38,052 bases of DNA from Cytophagales bacterium (lineage in GTDB: Bacteria; Bacteroidota; Bacteroidia; Cytophagales; Spirosomataceae). A model generated the notes under the pieces. It was given only the letters and a program-made list of their open reading frames with translations. It was not told where the DNA came from and searched no databases. This document shows positions 31,962 to 38,052 of this stretch, piece by piece. The stretch spans positions 242,528 through 280,579 of the forward strand of contig JAAFJE010000004.1 in assembly GCA_013298025.1 (NCBI GenBank), in the 5' to 3' direction. A program made the translations under genes and the position numbers. The number at the start of each line of letters is the position of its first letter. Position 1 is the first letter of the stretch.

Positions 31962-33098
31962 TTAGCTCAAACGGTCTTTAAACGATTCGTACCCAAAAGT
32001 TTTTACCAAATCGAAGGTGTCGTTTTCTCGCCAAATACCAATAGAAGGCAAGTTTACGCCATTGAACGTAGTAGTTTTGACCATCGTATAATGAATCATA
32101 TCATCAAAAACAATGCTATCACCAATCTTGAGTGGCTCGTCGAATGAGTAATCGCCGTAATAATCGCCAGCTAGGCAAGTCATGCCCCCAAAGCGGTAAG
32201 TATGTTTGCCTTCAACAGGTTCTTGGTATGCACCCAAAATACGAGGCTTGTAAGGCATTTCGAGGGTATCGGGCATGTGTGCCGCAAAGCTAACATCTAA
32301 AATGGCTACATTGATTCCCTGAGAATCGATGATGTCAAGCACTGTAGAAGTCAAATAACCTGTTTTCCAACCAACCGCCGAGCCAGGTTCTAATATTACT
32401 TTAAGATGAGGAAAGCGTGCTTTTAAGTTTTTCAACACACTAATCAAATGGTCTGGCTCATAATCTTCACGAGTAATGAGGTGTCCGCCTCCCAAATTCA
32501 ACCATTTTGCTTGTTGCAATAAATCGCCAAAACGCTCTATGATGGCATTTAGGGTGCGTTCGAGGGTATAAGAATCGTTTTCGCAAAGCGTATGCGAATG
32601 CAGTCCTTCGATACCTTCGGGCAATGTATCGCCTAGCTGGTTGCGTGTAATGCCCAAACGAGAACCTGCAATACAAGGGTTATACATATCGGTTTCTACT
32701 TCTGAATACTGCGGATTGATACGCAAGCCACAACTGATACCCTTGGCAAGGGCTTTTTCGGCAAATTGTTGGTATTGGTTCAGCGAATTGAAGGTAATAT
32801 GACTGGCATAACCCGTAAGTTCTTCAAATTCACTGGCCAAATAAGCAGGGGCATACACGTGGGCTTTCGATTGCATTTCTTCAAAACATAAACGAGCTTC
32901 GTTGAGCGAACTCGCCGTAGCACCAGCCAAATATTGCCGAACCATCGGAAAAGTACTGAACATCGAAAAGCCTTTTAAAGCACAAATGATTTCGATACCA
33001 GCTTGTTGTTGGACGTATTGTAAAAGGGATAAGTTCTTGCGTAATAATCTGTCTTCCAGCACATAACATGGCGAAGGAATCTTTGAAAAATCAATCAT
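31962..33098 (-). CDS. nspC: Carboxynorspermidine decarboxylase
   Basis: 378 aa from the ATG at 33098 (MIDFSKIPSPCYVLEDRLLRKNL). A PLP fold-type III decarboxylase that makes spermidine or norspermidine from the carboxylated form in the alternative polyamine route common in Bacteroidota. The PLP Lys is in IICALKGFSMFS; GLRINPQYSEVETDMYNPC, GLHSHTLCEND, LNLGGGHLITREDY, ILEPGSAVGWKTGYL, FGGMTCLAGDYYGDY and the C-terminal IHYTMVKTTTFNGV segment are typical of NspC. The ATG at 33176 is rejected because a TACTTTTG -7 element at 33157-33164 lies downstream of it. The partner carboxynorspermidine dehydrogenase gene is not in the window. Confidence 0.95.
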   Translation of the reverse strand: MIDFSKIPSPCYVLEDRLLRKNLSLLQYVQQQAGIEIICALKGFSMFSTFPMVRQYLAGATASSLNEARLCFEEMQSKAHVYAPAYLASEFEELTGYASHITFNSLNQYQQFAEKALAKGISCGLRINPQYSEVETDMYNPCIAGSRLGITRNQLGDTLPEGIEGLHSHTLCENDSYTLERTLNAIIERFGDLLQQAKWLNLGGGHLITREDYEPDHLISVLKNLKARFPHLKVILEPGSAVGWKTGYLTSTVLDIIDSQGINVAILDVSFAAHMPDTLEMPYKPRILGAYQEPVEGKHTYRFGGMTCLAGDYYGDYSFDEPLKIGDSIVFDDMIHYTMVKTTTFNGVNLPSIGIWRENDTFDLVKTFGYESFKDRLS

Positions 33099-33156
33099 TG
33101 CAATGCTTTTGGTTTGATGAAACAAATTGCCTAGCCGTTTGGCTGGCAATAATTTG

Positions 33157-33164
33157 CAAAAGTA
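33157..33164 (-). promoter_or_regulatory. -7 element TACTTTTG for nspC
   Basis: Minus-strand TAnnTTTG match about 59 nt upstream of the ATG at 33098. It lies inside the longer in-frame opening and so decides the start. No strong -33 was found. Confidence 0.55.
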
Positions 33165-33304
33165 CCAAGAAAGCATTAACAGATAATTAAATTTGAAAAG
33201 TATTTATGTATCGGTATCATCGTAGCGTTGATGCTTTGGGCGAGTGAAAGGTTGGATAAAAGGTTTTCATCTACGATTAAAAGCTTTTCCTTTGGTGGTT
33301 TTTC

Positions 33305-33334
33305 TTGCGAAAAGCTATTCCTCCCTTATCTTTG
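33305..33334 (+). promoter_or_regulatory. Full Bacteroidota promoter TTG-N19-TATCTTTG for the rRNA methyltransferase gene
   Basis: TTG at 33305-33307, exactly 19 nt, then TATCTTTG at 33327-33334: both elements at consensus spacing. The predicted start is about 33341, only ~24 nt upstream of the ATG at 33365. This rules out the longer TTG opening at 33305. Confidence 0.75.
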
Positions 33335-33364
33335 TTTTTACATATTCAGTATTCTGTCTTTTTC

Positions 33365-34756
33365 ATGAATTTACCGCAAGCACTCTTAGATTCTTTACAT
33401 ACAGTACAAGGCTTTCAGCTCGATTCATTCGTACAAGTGCATCAGCAAGCCCAAGCACCTACGTCTATCCGACTCAATCCGTTCAAAACATCAACTTTAC
33501 CCGCTCATTTGCCTTTAGCAACACCTGTTCCTTGGTGCAAAACGGGGTATTATTTGGCAGAGCGTCCTTCTTTTACATTCGACCCGCTTTTTCATGCAGG
33601 AGCGTATTATGTACAGGAAGCGAGTTCGATGTTTTTGGCACTTATTTTCGAGCAACTTTTCGATGCCGACCAAGCCCTCAATGTGCTTGATTTATGTGCA
33701 GCACCCGGAGGCAAAAGTACTTTGGTTGCTAGTTTGCTCAATCCTGCATCGCTTTTGGTCAGCAACGAGGTTATCAAGAGTAGGGCGGCAGTATTGGTCG
33801 AAAATCTTAGTAAATGGGGCTGTACCAATACATTCGTCACCAGTAATGACCCCAGCGATTTTACAAGATTGGCGGGGTATTTTGACGTGATGCTCGTAGA
33901 TGCCCCTTGTTCGGGTTCGGGCTTGTTTCGGCGTGACCCCGAAGCCATAGCAGAGTGGTCGCCCGAAAATGTTACGTTGTGCTACCAACGCCAACAACGC
34001 ATTTTGGCCGATGCTTGGGATGCCCTCAAAGAAGGCGGTACGCTCATTTATTCGACGTGTTCTTATTCTAAAGCAGAAAACGAAGATATGCTCGACTGGG
34101 TTACAACGCAGCTTGGTGCTAGTAGTCTCAACTTGGCTCGTTATGGCAATATTCCCTTGAGTGATTGGGGCATTGTGGCTTGTGAGTCGGAAAAAGGGGC
34201 TTATGGCTATCGCTTTTTTCCCGATAAAGTACAAGGTGAGGGCTTTTTTGTAGCAGTTTTCCAGAAAAATAATCGTCCAGCAAAGTACATCAATTATCCT
34301 AGGGTAAAAACACAGAAAACCAAAACGTTCAGAGAGGAAAGCAGTGCATTCGGAAGTGTTGTTGAAAACCTAGCGGACTACACTTGGTTTGAGAAAAATG
34401 GCGATTATTTTCTTTACAATCCTACACATGAAAAAGACTTATATTTGCTACAAAAAAACCTGTATTTGAAAAAAGCGGGTGTGATGTTGGGCAAATTGGC
34501 AGGAAAAAATTTAGTACCAGAACACGAATTGGCTCTTTCTACAGTCTTGTCTGCTAACGTACCCCGTTTGAACGTCGATTATGAAGAAGCCTTGGCTTAT
34601 TTACGTCGGGACGATTTTATGGTGGCAAGCCCTACACAAGGCTGGCAAGTAGTGAGCTACAAGGATTTTGCTTTGGGATGGGTCAAGGTTTTACCCAACC
34701 GAATCAACAATTATTATCCGAAAGAATGGCGTATTTTAAGCCGACCATCTGCTTAA
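33365..34756 (+). CDS. NOL1/NOP2/Sun-type rRNA m5C methyltransferase (RsmF/RsmB-like)
   Basis: 463 aa. A SAM-dependent RNA cytosine-5 methyltransferase acting on ribosomal RNA. The N-terminal part is the substrate-binding segment (SIRLNPFKT, GAYYVQEASSMFLA). SAM-binding motif I is LDLCAAPGGKSTLVASLL. The motif IV Cys is in LVDAPCSGSGLFRRDPEAI and the motif VI catalytic Cys in YSTCSYSKAENEDML. The C-terminal ~150 residues (NLADYTWFEKNGDYFLYNP ... GWVKVLPNRINNYYPKEWRI) match the RsmF/YebU-type extension, so RsmF is closer than RsmB. Start set by the promoter at 33305-33334. It stands alone between nspC and DUF349. Confidence 0.92.
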   Translation: MNLPQALLDSLHTVQGFQLDSFVQVHQQAQAPTSIRLNPFKTSTLPAHLPLATPVPWCKTGYYLAERPSFTFDPLFHAGAYYVQEASSMFLALIFEQLFDADQALNVLDLCAAPGGKSTLVASLLNPASLLVSNEVIKSRAAVLVENLSKWGCTNTFVTSNDPSDFTRLAGYFDVMLVDAPCSGSGLFRRDPEAIAEWSPENVTLCYQRQQRILADAWDALKEGGTLIYSTCSYSKAENEDMLDWVTTQLGASSLNLARYGNIPLSDWGIVACESEKGAYGYRFFPDKVQGEGFFVAVFQKNNRPAKYINYPRVKTQKTKTFREESSAFGSVVENLADYTWFEKNGDYFLYNPTHEKDLYLLQKNLYLKKAGVMLGKLAGKNLVPEHELALSTVLSANVPRLNVDYEEALAYLRRDDFMVASPTQGWQVVSYKDFALGWVKVLPNRINNYYPKEWRILSRPSA

Positions 34757-35082
34757 ACATCGCATTTATCAGACGCTTTTTTAGTAAAAATAGAAAATAT
34801 CCTTGTATTTAAGCACGAAAAAAAAAACATCCGTTTATACTGTAACTATTTTTTCTATTTTTGTATTAAAATTGAAATGTCTGAAAGGAAGACTTAGATT
34901 CAGATAACCCATTGACACCGTTGCCCCTAGGGTTTTGGTACCAAATGAGGTATTTATCTTTTTCTAATCAACCTGTTTAATGTTTGTAAACTATAAATTT
35001 AGCATACAGGATTTGACTAAAAGTAGCTTGAGATAATGAAAAACTACTTACTTTTAGACGTGAGAACTGTAAAAAGAAACGC
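34757..35082 (+). promoter_or_regulatory. Promoter and long structured leader of the DUF349 gene
   Basis: No gene here. A -7 element TATTTTTG lies at 34856-34863, with TTT at the -33 position (34834-34836). If used, it leaves a leader of about 210 nt. The leader contains the palindromes CCCTAGGG (34925-34932) and TTTGGTACCAAA (34934-34945), one base apart. CTAAAAGTA (35017-35025) pairs with TACTTTTAG (35049-35057), ending 25 nt before the start codon. Confidence 0.55.
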
Positions 35083-36987
35083 ATGATTAACGAAGAAGCA
35101 AAAGAAATTAAGGAGCAGCAGGGCGGTAACCCGCAGGAAGAAATTGATGCAACAACCGCTCAAGTTCTAGCATTAGCAGAGGAGGCCGACACTGATGCAA
35201 CTGACGTTCAAACGGTTGATTATTCTACTTTCCAGAAAAAAGACTTCGTTGAGTTACTTCAAAAACTCTTAGCCGATGTCAAAGAGCAGCCTTCTGCGGG
35301 TATTTTCCGGAAAACAGAAGACGTGTTGAAGGAAGTTCGTCCATTTTTTGAGCAAATCAAATCGGCGGAACGCAAAGAGGCGTTGCTCCGATTCAAAGAG
35401 GCAAACGATGGCTCGGAAGATGGCTTTGAGTTTAAGTTTGATGCTGTGGTAGAGCAGTTCGACAAGCTTTTTAAAACCCTCAAAGAAGAACGTACCAAGT
35501 ACTTTGCTCAAATTGAGAAAGACCGTGACAAAAATTTCAGCCTAAAAACTGAGCTTCTCAACCGCCTCAGAGCTATTGTAGAAGGAGAAGACCACACCGA
35601 GCCTGCCCGTGTAAAATCTGATTTTAATGAATTTAAGAAAATTCAGGACGAATGGAAAAACGCTGGTAACATCAATTCTCCGCACAACAATACGCTTTGG
35701 CAGACGTATCATGCCTTAGTTGATAGATTTTACAGCAATAGAAGCATTTATTTTGAATTGCTCGAACTCGACCGCAAGCGTAACCTTCAGCAAAAAATAG
35801 AGCTTTGTAGCAAAATTGAAAAACTTGCCGAAACGGCTAAATCCGATACCGTAAGCAGTAAAATGCTGGATGAGGCTGTGGCTATTTTCGATGAATATAA
35901 GCACATTGGCCCTGCACCCAAAGAAGAAAACGAACTCATTTGGCAACGGGTAAAAGATGCCCTCGATACCTTGTATGGCAAACGCCGTGAACAAGTAGAA
36001 AAGCAAAAAGCCGAAGCCGACCAAGTATATGAACTCAAGGCTTCTATTGCCGAATTGCTAGAACCTTTTTTGAGCTTCAATGCCGACTCTATTGCCGAAT
36101 GGAACGAACGAACCAAGGCATTGCTGGCATTGCAAGACCAATGGAACAACGTAAAAGGCTTTATGCCACGAGAAAAAGGCAAGGAATTGAGCGATAAGTT
36201 TTGGGGAAATATCAAGATTTTCTTCAAGAATAAGTCAGAGTTTTTCCGTGCATTAGAACAAAAACGAGAAGAAAACCTCAAAGCTAAAATTGCCATCATC
36301 GAACAAGCCGAGGCGATTGTAGCGGCTGGCGAAGACAACCAAGAAGCTACCAATACCATTATCCAGTTGCAAAAGGCTTTCCGTGAGGTTGGCCATGTAC
36401 CTGAGCGAGATAAAGATACCATTTACGACCGCTTCAAAAAGGTTTGTGATACATTTTTCGATGCCAAAAGAGCAAAAAATTCGGCGGTTGAAAAAGAATT
36501 TGAAGCAAATTTAGTCAAGAAAATTGCCCTTTGCGAGCAAATCGAAAAAGAGGCAATTGAAGGTGCGGAAACCAGTAAATTGGCTACTTTCAAAGCGGAA
36601 TGGGCAAGCATCGGTTTTGTGCCGAAAAAAGAAATGCAAAATATCAGCAAACGCTACATTACGGCTATCAATAAGTATGTAAGTGCTATGGGCAAGCTTT
36701 CGGGTAAAGAAAGAGAGCAATTGGCTTTACAAACAGAGGTTGATATTTTGAAATCAAAAGGGGAGTTTTCGCCTAAAGAATTGGCTCGCAAAGAAAATGA
36801 CATTCGTCGTAAAATGCAACAAGTAGAAAACGACATTGCCATTTATAAAAATAACTTAGAGTTTTTTGCCAAGTCTAAAAATGCAGAAAAACTCAAAGCT
36901 GATGTAGAAACCAAAATCAAACGTGCAGAACAAGATTTGGCTCACTTCAAACGTCAGTTGAAAATTATCCGTGAAGCTGAAAAATAA
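35083..36987 (+). CDS. DUF349-repeat coiled-coil protein
   Basis: 634 aa, soluble, highly charged and helical throughout. After an acidic, low-complexity N-terminus (MINEEAKEIKEQQGG, EEADTDATDVQT), a series of DUF349-type units follows. They have the shared pattern of a charged helix ending in W-N-x-x-G: FKKIQDEWKNAGNINSPHN, DEYKHIGPAPKEENELIWQ, LALQDQWNNVKGFMPREK, LQKAFREVGHVPERDKDTIYD, and FKAEWASIGFVPKKEMQ. Five or six units are visible. The C-terminal 100 residues are a long coiled coil (KENDIRRKMQQVENDI). The role of this family is not established. It is monocistronic, with a long leader and a terminator at 37005-37038. Confidence 0.9.
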   Translation: MINEEAKEIKEQQGGNPQEEIDATTAQVLALAEEADTDATDVQTVDYSTFQKKDFVELLQKLLADVKEQPSAGIFRKTEDVLKEVRPFFEQIKSAERKEALLRFKEANDGSEDGFEFKFDAVVEQFDKLFKTLKEERTKYFAQIEKDRDKNFSLKTELLNRLRAIVEGEDHTEPARVKSDFNEFKKIQDEWKNAGNINSPHNNTLWQTYHALVDRFYSNRSIYFELLELDRKRNLQQKIELCSKIEKLAETAKSDTVSSKMLDEAVAIFDEYKHIGPAPKEENELIWQRVKDALDTLYGKRREQVEKQKAEADQVYELKASIAELLEPFLSFNADSIAEWNERTKALLALQDQWNNVKGFMPREKGKELSDKFWGNIKIFFKNKSEFFRALEQKREENLKAKIAIIEQAEAIVAAGEDNQEATNTIIQLQKAFREVGHVPERDKDTIYDRFKKVCDTFFDAKRAKNSAVEKEFEANLVKKIALCEQIEKEAIEGAETSKLATFKAEWASIGFVPKKEMQNISKRYITAINKYVSAMGKLSGKEREQLALQTEVDILKSKGEFSPKELARKENDIRRKMQQVENDIAIYKNNLEFFAKSKNAEKLKADVETKIKRAEQDLAHFKRQLKIIREAEK

Positions 36988-37004
36988 ATATTTCCACTTT
37001 ACTC

Positions 37005-37038
37005 AAAAGCCTTTTATCAGTTTTGGTAAAAGGCTTTT
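37005..37038 (+). terminator. Terminator of the DUF349 gene
   Basis: Stem AAAAGCCTTTTA / TAAAAGGCTTTT, 10-nt loop, followed by TT; 17 bp after the stop. Confidence 0.85.
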
Positions 37039-37154
37039 TTATGAAATTACTTTTTTTCAAAAAAATGCAAAATGTAAGCTTTCCATAACCTATTTGATTT
37101 TCAAATTTTTATGAGAGGGATTATGAAAAAGTGCAAATTTTATCCTCAAAAAGA

Positions 37155-37186
37155 TTTGCATAATACATTTCAACCCTGTAATTTTG
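37155..37186 (+). promoter_or_regulatory. Promoter of the tRNA-Thr pair
   Basis: TTTG at 37155-37158, spacer 20, TAATTTTG at 37179-37186: both elements of the Bacteroidota consensus. It lies about 42 nt upstream of the first tRNA. Confidence 0.65.
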
Positions 37187-37227
37187 CATCACGTTAAACG
37201 AAACGGCAACAAAATTATACAAAATAC

Positions 37228-37303
<76 letters not shown>

Positions 37304-37335
37304 AGCAAGTAAATTTAGTTGTTTGTTTAACGTTT

Positions 37336-37408
<73 letters not shown>

Positions 37409-37411
37409 CAT

Positions 37412-37448
37412 AAAAAAGGCTTGAATCGTTTAGATTCAAGCCTTTTTT
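37412..37448. terminator. Bidirectional terminator between the tRNAs and DUF4231
   Basis: Perfect 16-bp stem AAAAAAGGCTTGAATC / GATTCAAGCCTTTTTT with a 5-nt loop. Flanked by A and T runs, it can terminate both the tRNA transcript and the convergent DUF4231 gene. Confidence 0.92.
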
Positions 37449-37450
37449 GT

Positions 37451-37936
37451 TTATTCATTTTTATCGTCGTCGGGTTTATTATCTTCGTTGTCGTCGTCGT
37501 CATCGTCGTCAACACCACTTTGCTTTTTGATATTATACCATTCGGCATTTTCTTCTGCCAGAATGCCTTCGACACGCTCCACAAATTTTTTGAACGAAAC
37601 CTTTCGGCGGTATTCTCCTGCATGAGTAAGATACAAGATTTTCTCACGTTTGAGCGTTTCCTCCATTTTGCGGTTGAGTAGCCATTCTTCTTTGTATTGA
37701 AAAAGCCCTTCGATGCCACTAATCACGGTAATAAGCACCCCAATAATGCCAATCAGGTATTTCATACTAATCCATTCTACGGGCGATTCTACCTGTGTAA
37801 TAAATGGCAAACTGGCCGACAGCACAATGAGCGTAATTCGTGTATTGAGGTATTTTTTTTTGTTGATATTGCCTTTGGCCGCATAATAAGACAATTGGTC
37901 ATCTAAGCGTTTTTCGAGGTACTCTTGTTCTTTCAT
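37451..37936 (-). CDS. DUF4231 membrane protein with acidic tail
   Basis: 161 aa. The N-terminal MKEQEYLEKRLDDQLSYYAAKGNINKKKYLN with the following helix RITLIVLSASLPFITQV, and the second helix YLIGIIGVLITVISGIEGLF, are the DUF4231 layout (two transmembrane helices, cytoplasmic helical ends). The C-terminus ends in an Asp run (VDDDDDDDNEDNKPDDDKNE) encoded by GTC/GTCATC-type trinucleotide repeats on the plus strand. The acidic tail could bind cations or simply be slippage-prone. The family's function is unknown. It has a -7 element at 37971-37978 and stands alone. Confidence 0.85.
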   Translation of the reverse strand: MKEQEYLEKRLDDQLSYYAAKGNINKKKYLNTRITLIVLSASLPFITQVESPVEWISMKYLIGIIGVLITVISGIEGLFQYKEEWLLNRKMEETLKREKILYLTHAGEYRRKVSFKKFVERVEGILAEENAEWYNIKKQSGVDDDDDDDNEDNKPDDDKNE

Positions 37937-37970
37937 GAGTTGGGTTGAAGGTTAAGTGGAAAATTGTGTA

Positions 37971-37978
37971 CAAATGTA
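37971..37978 (-). promoter_or_regulatory. -7 element TACATTTG for the DUF4231 gene
   Basis: Minus-strand perfect TAnnTTTG match 35 nt upstream of the start at 37936. Confidence 0.6.
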
Positions 37979-38052
37979 TTGTTATGAGATTGACAGATAA
38001 ATCGTGCATCCCTTGCACAACGACGCATTTTTGATGTTTAGAAGTAAAAATA

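Noticed and set aside
35787..36422. 211-codon minus-strand frame
   Set aside because: Antisense shadow of the DUF349 coding sequence; Ser/Leu-rich translation typical of a reversed charged coiled coil.

Overview
The window looks like a chromosomal segment of a Bacteroidota bacterium, most likely class Cytophagia (Spirosomataceae/Cytophagaceae-like); this placement is inference from gene content. The supporting signs are moderately AT-rich DNA with long AT-rich spacers, several TAnnTTTG promoter -7 elements, a TonB-dependent receptor with an N-terminal carboxypeptidase-regulatory-like domain, many Cys-lipoproteins, and Bacteroidota-typical families (YHYH, MORN_2/YwqK, DUF4231, DUF349, carboxynorspermidine decarboxylase). 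I see no transposase, integrase, phage gene or CRISPR array.

Layout. 1-7.3 kb: the 5' part of glycyl-tRNA synthetase (minus), a secreted protein of unknown function, a gene-free stretch built on an 18-unit degenerate 21-bp tandem repeat, an AT-rich lipoprotein gene, a class IV aminotransferase, hemW, a UMF1-type MFS transporter and a small coiled-coil protein. 7.3-11.7 kb: a Spy/LTxxQ-like periplasmic protein, a large TonB-dependent receptor and an 836-bp AT-rich gene-free region. 11.7-14.6 kb: alpha-E protein, Anbu proteasome-like peptidase and a transglutaminase-fold protein. These belong to the known ATP-grasp/alpha-E/transglutaminase/Anbu neighbourhood, but the ATP-grasp gene is absent here and the transglutaminase-like protein lacks its catalytic Cys. 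Anbu has its own promoter and a two-hairpin leader. 14.6-19.2 kb: a SafE/FixH pair linked to cbb3 oxidase assembly, a PAP2 phosphatase, a tiny ferredoxin-fold-like protein and two tandem paralogous lipoproteins.

19.4-23.0 kb is a co-directional run: ECF sigma factor, single-TM protein (candidate anti-sigma), Spy/CnrX-like membrane-anchored sensor, YHYH lipoprotein, MORN-repeat lipoprotein and SCO copper chaperone. The genes are closely spaced, with two 4-bp stop/start overlaps. I read it as a self-contained envelope metal (probably copper) sensing and handling unit, and it is the best candidate here for an undescribed system.

23.1-38 kb: D-2-hydroxyacid dehydrogenase, Tat-exported xylose-isomerase-like protein, pdxA, a DUF418 membrane protein, a pyruvate carboxylase carrying an extra C-terminal gamma-glutamylcyclotransferase (GGCT/AIG2-like) domain, nspC, a NOL1/NOP2/Sun rRNA m5C methyltransferase, a DUF349 coiled-coil protein behind a long structured leader, two identical tRNA-Thr(TGT) genes and a DUF4231 membrane protein. 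Most transcription units end in clear hairpin terminators, several lying between convergent genes.
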